Assembly: GCF_003573695.1 (NCBI RefSeq)
Contig: NC_039365.1
Location: forward strand, 84,857,089-84,921,088
Direction of reading: 5' to 3'
DNA length: 64,000 nt
Source: Papaver somniferum
Taxonomy: Eukaryota > Streptophyta > Magnoliopsida > Ranunculales > Papaveraceae
A program made the position numbers and the translations under genes. Below, piece after piece: positions 10,423-20,609 of this stretch. Under the pieces are notes generated by a model, which was not told where the DNA came from, made no database searches, and saw only the letters and a list, made by a program, of their open reading frames with translations. Every line of letters begins with the position of its first letter. Within the stretch, counting starts at the first letter, position 1.

Positions 10423-12290
10423 ATGGAGTTGCCAATTCGAGGTGGGTGAATCTTTGTATGATAGAGAGAACAAGTTTTACATTCCTCATGTTGGAGACCA
10501 AGAGATGGATGATTTGTTAGATGGTAGAGAGGGTTTAACACAAAGTGATGATGAATCTCCACCAATTGAAGAAATAAATCAACAAAGTGAAGAATCAATG
10601 GTTGAAAATCAACAGGTGCACCTCTAAACTATCTCCCATGGGTTTAATTTCGCTCCAAACTAGCTTAAGTACGATAAAAGGTTTGATATTTTTAGACTTT
10701 CATGGCAAATTACGGTTGGGTTGGGCTTCGTTCCAAACGTAATTCAGTTTTACTTCTGGGTTTGGAAGAGGGTTGTGCTTCGTTGCCAACCGTAAGTTTT
10801 GTTTACGCCTGGGTTTAGAAGAAATCCAAACGTAACTGGTTTCCAATAGGAAAAAACTTGAGAATTACGTCTAGGTTAGATTCATCCAAAACCCAGACGT
10901 AAATAGTTTTTGCATGGGTATTTATACTTGTTTTACGTCTAGGTTTTGGATTTCCAAACATAAGCGAAAACGTCTAGGTTAGATTTTCTTTGTTTCCAAC
11001 CGTAATTGAAAACGTCTAGGTTAGAGGTTGAATTTTTCAACTGTAACCTATCATATGCCTAAAACGTCTGGGTCCGTGTACCTTAAAACCTGGACGTAAT
11101 CTTGGTTTTCCTTCTTTTTTGTGGCTAATGTTGTGATATTTTGGTTCGTAGATCGTGCTTCCACCTGCCCAATGCCTTCTCAACCTAATGCAAACGAAAT
11201 TCTCACTGAAGATTCATCCCATCACTATTTGAATGACTTGGTAAGAGTTTTTTTTCTTTTTTGAAACTAATGGAAAGATATGTTTCTCATTTACTATGTT
11301 TTTGTTTTTTTACTAACTTTGAGTTTTTGGAATATGTAGACATGGAAAGATAAAAAAGATGTAAAAAAATGGGCTATAGAACGTGGAAAGTTAATTATGT
11401 GTGTTATAGTTTGTAATGGATCAACCAATGATCGCCACTTTCAAATGGTTTGCGAGTGTAATGGAACTAGCAAAAGTCATGTGAAAAAAGGTACCGAATT
11501 TAAAGGAAAGACGAAGAGGAAGAATACTACTTTCACCAAGAAGACTAATTGCCCGTTCAAGCTTCAATTCAAGCACAACAAGAAAAATGAAAATGATTTT
11601 TGGTATTTGGAGAAAGTTGTATGCGGTCGTCATAACCACCTAATACCGAAGACCTTGCTAAGCCATCCTTATGCGGCGGGGCTTAATGATGAAGAAAAAA
11701 ACATTGTAAGTTCCATGACCGAAAACCGTATGAAACCTATTGATATATTCGGTCATATAAAGCTCCTAAACCCATCGAATGTTTCTACTTTGGCAACCAT
11801 ATACAATGCCAAAAAAAATTGAAAAATGAGCAATGGGAAAATAGAAATCAAATGCAACAATTAAGGCATCTGGGGGAGAAGTATAATTACTCAGTTTTTC
11901 ATAATGAAGATGATGATCACCAAATAAAGAATCTCATATTGGCTCATCCCGAGTTTATACGGTTGGCGCGGTGCTCCAATCAAGTACTTTTAATGGATTG
12001 CACGTACAAGACCAACAAGTATGAGATGCCGGTATTGAACATTGTTGGACAAACTTCCACCAACTCTCAGTTTAGTGTCGCGTTTTGCTTCTTGGAAAAT
12101 GAGCTTGAAGAGATTTATGTGTGGGCACTAGAACAAGTGAAGTTATTCTACGTGGAAGGATATACTCCAAAAGTCATTGTCACCGACAAGGAACAAGCAT
12201 TGTTGAATGCAATAGAGAGGGTTTTTCCGGATCCTCATCACCTTCTTTGCACATTCCACCTATGGAATAGAATTGAAACTAAATGTAAAA
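10423..12290 (+). pseudogene. MULE transposase, degenerate
   Basis: Apparent exons are 10423-10615, 11152-11240 and 11340 to about 12290, with GT-AG introns. The second exon has a basic N-terminal region with CPFKLQF and a C...H-type segment ending VVCGRHNH, as in FAR1/MULE zinc-binding regions. The transposase core includes LLMDCTYKTNKYEMPVLNIVG, with the first catalytic Asp, and VIVTDKEQALLNAI, with the second. HLLCTFHLWNRIETKC follows. The third acidic residue and the SWIM region are missing, because the sequence changes abruptly near 12290. There is a one-base frameshift just after the start (about 10448), and another in a run of eight A at 11811-11818. This should be the mobilising enzyme of the surrounding element, now dead. 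Confidence 0.85.
10690..11100. repeat. Hairpin-motif block A of the MULE (inside a transposase intron)
   Basis: Variants of ACGTCTGGGTTT or ACGTCTAGGTTAGA alternate with their complements (AACCCAGACGTAA, AACCGTAA), often 15-35 bp apart so that each pair can fold. I count about ten copies. The same motif fills blocks B and C, so it is a property of the whole element. Confidence 0.8.
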
Positions 12291-12496
12291 CCATAATTCG
12301 TCCAACAGTACAACTTAATTCCATCACGTTTATAAGGGTTACCGGTTTCAGAGCAAAAGTTTTCATAAATGGTTCTCCAAAAACTTGTAGTCACAAGACC
12401 ATCTTGACGTCGTTCTTCTCCTCTTTTTGGATAGTATAGTACATAGTTGCGGCAAAGACATAAACTTTCATCCAACGCAAAACCAGATTCAGCCAT
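12260..12496 (-). pseudogene. Fragment of a Myb/SANT-like (NAM-associated) protein
   Basis: Read on the minus strand from ATG at 12496, this gives an open frame with DESLCLCRNYVLYYP, then FWRTIYENF and LYCWTNY. The spacing of these aromatic residues resembles the trihelix/SANT-like proteins that accompany plant PIF/Harbinger transposons and the 'glutathione S-transferase T3-like' family. It is cut off at the MULE transposase junction at about 12290. It could be a captured fragment or an inverted piece of the MULE itself. The assignment rests on residue spacing only. Confidence 0.35.
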
Positions 12497-12724
12497 AATC
12501 TAGTGTCTTTCTTTCTATACTAGATTAAGAGTTTAGGTGGAGATGGTTGATGTTGAAGATGTAATGTCTAAATAAGAAAAAATAATATGGTTGGGCATGT
12601 ATGTTCAACTTATATATAAAACCAAGATGTGTGACGGCTCTATTTTCAAAAATCAGGTAGTACAAGTTCCCAACGGCTCTATTTTCAAACCAAATATGGA
12701 CAAAAAAAACAACAAAACTCACTC

Positions 12725-12985
12725 TAAAAACGACTTACGTCTAGGTTTTAGAGAACACGAACCTAGGTGTAATCAAAGGAGCCAAGCAAAGAATGCAATT
12801 GTCATGGTTATGTCTAGGTTGGAGGGAAAGAAAACATGGGTGTAAATCTGAGAAATATTTTCTGTCAGGTTTACGTCTGGGTTTTCCGAACCCCAAACCT
12901 AGGCGTAAACCTGCAAAAGTCCTCAAATTTTTTTGTTCAGTATTACGTCTGGGTTGTGCATACCCCCAACCTGAGCGTAAATGTT
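12725..12985. repeat. Hairpin-motif block B of the MULE
   Basis: Three or four motif pairs of the type TTACGTCTGGGTT ... AACCTAGGCGTAA, for example 12870-12910 and 12940-12982. It lies between the transposase and the plant mobile domain gene. The stretch 12985-13341 that follows is AT-rich, with a duplicated segment (AACTTGTTCATAACAAACCA near 13190 and 13255), and holds no gene. Confidence 0.75.
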
Positions 12986-13341
12986 CCTGAATACCTATTT
13001 TTGATTTTGCATTTCACTTTAAAACTAGGAGCACAAATCCAATTTTTGGACTTATTCATTCATTCTAGCTAATACTAAGCCAAATTTGTGCATTCACTCA
13101 AACATAAAGATACGTAAATAAATTCATTCTATCTAATACAAACCAAAAGAAACTTCATTCTAAAATTGATATTCTTCTACACCAAAGGTAACTTGTTCAT
13201 AACAAACCAAATAAACAACCAAAGGAAACTAAATAGTCTTCTACATCAAAGGAAACTTGTTCATAACAAACCACACAAACAACCAAAGAAAACTAAATAG
13301 TCTTCTACAATTATGATATTTATAGAGTTTAAGGACAATGT

Positions 13342-16300
13342 CTACTCATTACGAGTACGACCACGACCTCTTTTGTTACCACCTCGAGTACGGAGACCAC
13401 CACGACCACCTCGAGTAAGAGGACCGTCATGACCACGACCACCTTGACCACGAGCATGCATTTCCTCTTCTATTGATTCAGAACTACTAGGTGATGGTTT
13501 ACGTTGACTAGTACCCACATATCTCGACGAATGCCTACTCCTCTTCGTGCCCCTTTCAAATGAATCATCCTTGTTTGGATCAAACACATCTTTGATTTGT
13601 TGTTGTAAAATCTTTACTTGTGCACTTGGGAGGGCCTCATCTTTTTTGACGCATGGAGTCAATGTTTGTGCCAATTGAAGGCATTTTTTTTTCTATTTTT
13701 CATATCAAAATGAAACATATTAGTACAAACAAATATAGCGTTATGAAACATTAGCAAACATATTATAAATATAAAATTTACTTACCGTCTTGAAATATAG
13801 CGTCTTCCAATCCATATCAAGTAAGCTTTTCTTCTCGGCTTCACGCTTCTTCTTTTCTAGAGCCATTTGGATATATTTTTCCGCTTCCGGATCATTATTG
13901 ATCACATGGGGATGACCAAAATGGTAATACCATTCCAAATAACCTTCTTCGGCTTCCTTTGTTCCTAGAGAAGGAATGAGCTCCTTCATTTGGATTTGGT
14001 AATCTTTATTACTGCGGTCGTTCCAAACATCGATAGTTGGCTTTGGGCTATAGTTGAGCACGACATTGGAAGTATTAGCACACAATTTGAACGATTCTTG
14101 ATTGACTATTTCTTGCACATAACCATATTGGCGGAGAACTCTACGTGGATTGGCCATTACGTACCCATAAGGATGAAACAAAGGCCCGTTGTAGGATTCC
14201 AAACTTGAAAAAACACGATGATCACGCTCTTCCCCAAATTCATCTTCCTTTAGATCTATGTAAGGATCAAATATCACATCTTCAACAGTGAGAGCATCCA
14301 TTTCCAACCTTAAAGCATCTATCTTATCTTCTTTGTGCTTTGTTTGGGTACCAGTGAATATAAACTTTTTTCATGTAGCACCAGTTTCATAGTCTGACCA
14401 AGTTGTAGAAGGTCTCATGCTCGGAAAGTGGTCATATACCCATGCCTAACAAATTATATATATCCATAAAAACTATATACATAAAACCAATAAAAAAATG
14501 ACAGATATAACAAAACCGAAACTATATAAATTACCTGAAAAAGACCAATATTCCCAGCAAGGTCAGTGGCTCCAACCCTCGAAGCTTTTCGAAAAGAATC
14601 AAGTAAATAAGCGAGGGTGGAAGTGCCCCAAGAATACTTTTTGGTGTCCTGGAGATTTTTTAACCATTGTAAATTGTGCACATTTACTCGGTTCCCTGAG
14701 TTATCAGGAAAGAATATGGTACCAATGCAATAGGTATGCGGTGGCTGTACGACGAGCTCTTGTTTCATCCATCACATTGTTACGTTCTACCGCCTTTTGT
14801 GTTCCTCCAAACATTATTTTCAGATTCTTCAACATTATCTTCTTGACAGGTATAGATGGACCTTCTCTTGGTTCATCTGGTTTATCTCCACCAGCCCACT
14901 TAAATTGTTTCTCCGTCTCAGCTCTCTCCCATCCAACTGTGTCTTTGACAAGGACATAAATGTCTTCCCAACTCATATTGTTGTCAAAACCTTCATAAAC
15001 AGATTTTCCCTCAATGCCTAAGTCCAAGATTTGCTTCGTATCATCCGGCGTTATTGTCATCACACCGAATGGGAGATGAAAAGTATCGGTTTCTAAACAA
15101 TATCGCTCTCTAAAAGCAGTGGCAACACTAGAATCAAACTCATGTTGATGGTTGAGAATTCCATTATGTAGCCCTGTATCCACTACAAGATCACGAACTT
15201 CTTTACATTCTTCACCTAACGGCCAATAACCACCCTTTTTATGTTTCAATTTCTTTATCGCAACTTCATGATCCTACAAAGAATGTATAAACAACAAAAT
15301 TGTTAAATTTCGAAATTATACCAATTAATATCAAGTTGAATAAAATCATGCAAAATAAGTAAAATTTTGAGATTATTACCTTGCTTTGGCAAACTTTAGC
15401 AGCCCGTGAATATGGATAACCAAATAAGATCGTAGATTTATCGGGCGCCTCACCCCAAAGTCTACCATTCTTCTTCGAAGGAAACAAATCATCGCCTTTA
15501 GTAATATGCTTGCCTTTTGGTGAAGGTTTCTTCTTCGGCTTCTTTTCCTTCACTTGAGATTGAGGTGTAGCTTCAGGTGAAGCAACAACAACTTGTTTCC
15601 CTTTTCCTTGAACAACAACTTCTTCTTCTTGTTGTTGATTTGGTGTATCTCTAATCACAAGTGTACCCCCCGATATCACCGGTAGTTGAAATTGATCCTC
15701 TTCAGTTTCTAGATATTGGAAACCATTATCTTCAATTTCAGGACATGTTGAGCTACTTCCTTGAATCATATCCTTCTTCTTGTTAGCATCCTTGGGGAGA
15801 CCTCTATAATCGACCCCACAATGAATTTCATGGCGAGGTGTAGGAGTATCTTTTGGTGTTAAGTTATTTACTCTATTCTTTTTAGGCTTTGCCCTATCAC
15901 GATTCCTGCAAGTTACAAGCTTATAGAATTAGTTTGAAATAAATTTAGAGGTTTCAGGACTATTTACGTTTGAAACAAACACTTCAAAAACCCAGACGTA
16001 CACAGTTACGTCCAGAAAAAAACTTCACGAACTTGGACGTATCAAATTACGTCTGGGAAAACAAGTCACGAACCTAGACGTTTTCCAATCTGAGATTTCC
16101 TCTCAAAAGATACAGGAACAATTACGTCCAGTTAGCTTATAAGATAAACCTAGACGTTGCAAATTACGTCCGGGAAAAATAAGTAACGAACCTGGGTGTA
16201 CTAGCTTAAGTCTGGAAAATAGCTTCAAAAAACCGAGACGTATTCCAACATGCAAGCTAAGGGAACCCAGACGTCTAGGTTAGCCTGTAAAATAAATCTA

Positions 16301-16653
16301 GACGTAAATTCAATTCTACGATTGAAACTAAGGGAACCCAGACGTAAACTAACATGCAACAGTTTGAATTAACCGAAACCTGGACGTAAGTTCTTCAAAA
16401 ACTGAAATTACTAACTAAATAAAACCCTAATTTTACTCCTATTTCATTCAATCTTCCTATTTTAAGCACAAAAACGAGTAAACAAAGATGGGTTGTTCGA
16501 TTATTACCTAACATACACCATGGGTTGTTGTTGAGGAATTTGAAATTGTGATTCTTGAGATGCTTGAACCGGTTGTTGAGGATGAAGATTTGGGTCTGGT
16601 GGTTGATTGAGAGGCTGATTCCCATCACTGGAATCAGTTTGCTTCTTCCTCAT
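13342..16653 (-). pseudogene. Plant mobile domain (PMD) protein, MAIN-like, degenerate
   Basis: Five exons can be traced: 16508-16653, 15380-15905, 14535-15273, 13786-14445 and 13342-13692. All join in phase with GT-AG introns except as noted, giving about 806 codons. The N-terminus is Gln/Pro-rich; exon 2 is Lys-rich with a likely nuclear signal. Exons 3-4 carry the plant mobile domain (aminotransferase-like family): TDTFHLPFGVMTITPDD, later FFPDNSGNRV, WGTSTLAYLLDSFRKASR and AWVYDHFPSMRP. The last exon ends in an RGG/RG-rich tail, suggesting RNA binding. Exon 3 has a one-base frameshift near 14735 and exon 4 has an in-frame TGA near 14367. Related host proteins MAIN and MAIL1 act in Arabidopsis gene silencing. 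The gene runs opposite to the transposase and appears to be cargo. Confidence 0.8.
15960..16390. repeat. Hairpin-motif block C of the MULE (intron 1 of the PMD gene)
   Basis: A dozen or so variants of AACCCAGACGTA, ACCTAGACGTT and complementary TTACGTCTGG or TTACGTCCGG. It mirrors block A, which sits in an intron of the transposase, so both genes of the element carry the array in an intron near their 5' end. Confidence 0.8.
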
Positions 16654-16911
16654 CTTTAGTAGAGATTTCAATCCGATGATGTTGAGTTTTCGAATCGCCG
16701 ATTAATCGAAAACGATGAAGTGAATTGAAGTTGAATTGAAATTGACTATGGAGGAGAGGAAGAGAAGAAAGATGAAGGAGGGAAGAGTAGCAGTTTTTTC
16801 TAGGATTAGATTAGAAAAGATTAGGTTTTTATGTTTTTATTTTAGTTAAAGGGTATTCTAGACATTTTGTACCTAAGTGAAGGATATCCGATAACCACTT
16901 TTTTGGACACT

Positions 16912-16965
16912 AAGAATCCAAGTGAAGCCCCTCTAAAGGAGTGTGATGCCCCAATAATAGCCTTC
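16912..16965 (-). repeat. Right terminal inverted repeat of the MULE
   Basis: Pairs with 8504-8556. The target copy ATTCAAAAG follows at 16966-16974. Between the PMD start (16653) and this repeat is AT-rich DNA that could hold the promoter of the PMD gene. From 16975 to about 17085 I see nothing. Confidence 0.75.
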
Positions 16966-17084
16966 ATTCAAAAGTTATATCCATCCAGTAAAATAACCAC
17001 ATGATGATGAGTATGTTGATATCGTTGAGTTGATTATACACAAAGGAGTAAAATACTAAGGTGATAATATTTACTACTAGACAA

Positions 17085-18995
17085 AACTCCACTAGTTGGG
17101 GTCTGTAGAAAAATTTTCCGATACTAATTGGGGTATATAGGAACTTAAGCGGGATTAGATGAAAGGCTAAGGGGTGATAAAGGCATAGTTTGGTATTGTT
17201 GTGCTTTTTTAAAACATTTTTCTGTCGTGCATTGTTGTGCTGTGTTGTGTGAAAATAGCAGTTGAATGTTTGGTAAAATATAAACTAAAGATTAAAAAAA
17301 TGATCGGATTGTTTTGAATAAAATGTCAGATTTAACTATTGTTTTTGTAACAAATGACAAAAACAGACATATATTTATAAATAGTTTTTTCCAACTTTAT
17401 TGGTTATAAAAAAAAATTTGAACCATACAAATTAAAGTTACTAATTATTATTATTATTATGATTGTGGAAAAGAATTTATTTTACTTAGCCGCCTTAACA
17501 AAAAATCAAACTAACATTAAGAAATTATTTAATATTTGCTCCTATTTTCATTATTGAAATTAAAGCAAGAAGTTCAATAAAATAACAAGAATAAAAATTG
17601 ATTGTATATAAATGTGAGGGTAATTTTTGTCATTCATAAAATAAAATAAGAATAGAAATAGTAAATCAAGCATGAAAATTAAGTGGGGCTTATGTTTTTC
17701 TAGCTTTTAAAAGCTCCTCGTACCCGGTTTTAAAAATTGTGAAATTTTGGAAGTGATTTGGATAAAAAACACTTTAAATATCGTTTACCATACACCAATG
17801 TGAAAAATTATTACCATATATACGCTTTGAAAGCGCTTAATTTTTTTTTTTTACCAAACCCAGCCAAAACAGGGTAAAGTTAAGAAACTATCCTTATCAA
17901 TTCTAATTAAATTAACTCATCGGTAATATCAATTTCATTTACTCTTTTCCTTCGCCTTCATCACCAATTTAATGATCAATTCCTTTCTCCTTCACTATAT
18001 ATCAAAAAAATTTAAATGAAAAAAACTCGTTGATTAGAATTTTTTTTATTGTAGATTAATTCTTTTAAACTCTATCTAGTATTTTATTTTGTTGTTTGAA
18101 TGGCATGTTAGGTCGAAAAAATTGAAATTGTTGAAATGCAGTGATACGGTCGTCATGGTGTCTCTTCACCTACCATGAAGAATTTTCAAAGAGATTTTAT
18201 TTATGAAAGTAACATCCACGTGGTCTTCATCCCTAAATATTGACGACTAGTGATGTGATATGAATAGTCGTCACATTTTGAAAAGCTAAACCAAGGAGAT
18301 TAATAACTCCTAGAAAACAAGTTTTCCTATGTCCAATTTTTTAATTAGTCGTCATGGTTTTGTAAATTAACATGATGACTAATAGACATTCGTCATTGTG
18401 TTGCATTTTTTACCACGACGACTGTAAATGTGAAAAATCAATGTTTGGGCGGCATGTTTTATTTCAGTCGTGCATGTCAACTAAGTTCAGTGGGTGTACT
18501 TTGTTCCAGTTGAGCATGACGACTAAGTTTTGTCGGCATGCTTTGTTTCAATAGAGCATGCCGACTTTTCATGGACTGAATTCTGAAAGTACTTAGTCGG
18601 CAAACTTTCTTTCAGTCGAGCATGACGGTATTTCATAAACTCAATCCTGAAAGTCTGAATTCCTGCGATCATTTGACGAGTTAAAACAACAAAATCCAGT
18701 TTAATTCCATCTTAAAAAGTGTTTGATTAGAGTAATTTATTTTCGTTAATAATTTCTCAAAAACCAAAAACTTTCAAAAAAAAAAATCTAACAATATTCA
18801 TAAGTTAAATATAACAAAAACAATAATCAATATGTTTTACTTGATAAATTTAATCTAATGTTTACTTAACTAATACAATAGTTTCCTGTTAATTGATCTG
18901 AGGGCAGATTAAACATTACTAAAAATATATGGATAAGGGGCTTTGGATTTTACTTTCAAATGATCCTATTTTGTCTTATTCATCATACCCCAATT
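17085..18995. mobile_element. Possible DNA transposon with a repeated AGTCGTCATG motif
   Basis: The proposed ends share ACTAATTGGGGTAT: + strand near 17143, complement near 18988. A related ACTAGTTGGGGTCTG lies at about 17091. No target duplication was found, so the limits are tentative. Inside, about 17187-17867 looks like a separate MITE with ends GGCATAGTTTGGTA and its diverged complement ACCAAACCCAGCC. The rest is AT-rich with no gene. From 18995 to about 19280 I see nothing identifiable. Confidence 0.4.
18140..18640. repeat. Dispersed motif array AGTCGTCATG / CATGACGACT
   Basis: At least ten variants in both orientations occur in 500 bp, for example GTCGTCATGG near 18151, TAGTCGTCATGG near 18347, GAGCATGACGACTAAG near 18512 and CAGTCGAGCATGACGG near 18610. 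Neighbouring opposite copies could pair as hairpins, like the MULE arrays. Confidence 0.65.
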
Positions 18996-19279
18996 AGTTT
19001 GGGTATACCAATCCACCAAGTTATAAAATCTCCAGATTCCTTCATAATGATACAAAAAACCCTTATTTATATAAAAGTGTAAGTTAGATAATTTCCATAT
19101 TTTGGATATACCGGTGCTACCCTTTCTTCTTCGTACGAGATGTTTTATCTCATCTCTTAAACTCTGCATCCAAACTATTTCTTGTTCTTCCATTTTTCAT
19201 TTACCCACCACTACCACTTTCACAACCATTGTCGATCCTCAATCACCGCTGTTGATACATGAAAATAGTTACCCGTCAG

Positions 19280-20015
19280 CAGAGCTAGGGAGTCACTAGA
19301 GAAAGGGTAAGCCCATTAGTTAATATGAGGACTTTGGGACTAAAGTCCAAAAGGGGATATCCATGGAATGGGGAGAATAAGGAATGAATTAATAGATAAG
19401 TGGAAGGTTATATTGGAAGAAATGGCAACAATGGTAAATAGGAAGGTACCTATGACATGTGGCATAATATCATAAGAAGAGGGATTTTCAGAAAAGCATA
19501 TAAAAGGAAGGACATAGTACAGTGGAAAGCCACTCTCTCATACTATTCTAGGAAAAGGTGTAGTCATTGTTGAGACTAGGACATGCATGACCTATTTCAT
19601 CTTTACCTCACAACATTTGGCGACCACACCCGGTGGTTTGTCTCTTATCCACCATGACACACCGAGCAAGCACCAGCACGACCACACCAGTGGATCAACC
19701 AGTCAACCAGTCGTTCGATCTTGATGGCGAGAAAACTGAAGTTACGCGTTGAGGAATAGTGCAGAGTCTGATCATACAAGGAGGAGGGGCGGAAGCTTTG
19801 CAAGAAAAGAACAAGCAGCAAGCGCCTGTGGGCACACCACCTGCGCGACTAACTTTATGCGATATACAAAGAGAGTCGTAGGATCATGTCAGGAGATAAC
19901 ATGAACTTACAAAATTGATGAAGGCGGCGGAAGCAGAGCAGAGCGCTACTAAAGAAGCATGGGAAGACACCAGAGATGGAGAAACGTTAGCGGTCGTGTC
20001 ACAGGAGGCGATAGC
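19280..20015 (+). mobile_element. Element A, 5' part: LTR end, leader and gag start (Ty3 type)
   Basis: A TATA-like CATATAAAAGGAAG at about 19497 and a presumed LTR end near 19610 precede TTTGGCGACCACACCCGGTG, a usual leader or primer-binding region of plant Ty3/gypsy elements. A frame from ATG at 19653 looks like a gag N-terminus rich in Thr, Gln and Glu; it has stops near 19750 and 19880. The element is interrupted at 20015 by element B and resumes at 29676. The 5' limit of the LTR is unclear. Confidence 0.55.
19778..20013 (+). repeat. Left copy of a 235 bp direct duplication
   Basis: It matches 29676-29912 throughout, starting AAGGAGGAGGGGCGGAAGCT. The two copies flank element B. Most differences are C in this copy against T in the other, or G against A. 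Confidence 0.85.
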
Positions 20016-20609
20016 TGATAGACGCATTTATGTGTCTATTTTGTTCTCGATTTTCTATATTGTTAGTATCCATTTTTGTACTTATTTTGGTATTTTATGT
20101 TTTTATAAGTGTTTTTGAAGAAATATACTTGTGCGGAGAAATTGGCTCGGAAAAGTTGTATTTGCACCCACATGAGGAACTACTAAAGACACCCAAGAAA
20201 TGCGCTAAAGGCCCTCTGTAAAAATTACTATTTATGCCCCATAAATTACTATTTGCACCCCAGGAGCATGTGCTAGAGGTAGACCAGAAACAGATAAGGG
20301 GAAGTCACTTTATTCCCAAATTTAAATCAGGAAAAAGGCGGGGAAAATTGGTTTTCACTAGCAGCAGATTAGGGTTTGAGATTTGGGCGAGCTATAATGA
20401 GACTAAAGGGCTAAAATAAAATGGGTGTCTTCTTGTTGGTCTAACAGGGCTGGTAATGGGTTTTTTTTTTTTGATCGAATTTGGCTGGATCATCGAGATG
20501 ACTAAAAACAGGGTCATGAACATTTCACGGGGGCGAGAGTTTGTGGAGTTTTTGTCAGATTTTCTTCATGGATACAGAATGTATTGGGTCTGATTTAGTG
20601 AAACAGGGG

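Larger units (their letters stand above)
8504..16965 (+). mobile_element. 8.46 kb Mutator-like element with transposase and PMD gene
   Basis: The ends are imperfect inverted repeats. The left end begins AAGGCTTATTGGGGGCGTCA and the right end, read inward, begins GAAGGCTATTATTGGGGC. Both continue with GAGGGGC..TCAC, so the similarity covers about 45-50 bp. ATTCAAAAG occurs directly outside both ends (8495-8503 and 16966-16974). A duplication of 9 bp is typical of Mutator elements; the exact ends are uncertain by one base. Inside are a MULE transposase relic (+), a plant mobile domain gene relic (-), three blocks of hairpin repeats and a nested element. The coding breaks and diverged ends suggest an inactive copy. 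Confidence 0.85.

Noticed and set aside
11808..11825. Programmed ribosomal frameshift in the MULE transposase
   Set aside because: The gene is broken elsewhere (near 10448 and truncated at about 12290), so a slip in a poly-A run is the simpler reading.
10423..16653. Clustered direct and inverted repeats as a CRISPR-like array
   Set aside because: Repeats vary, are in both orientations and lie in plant introns; no spacer pattern and no associated genes.
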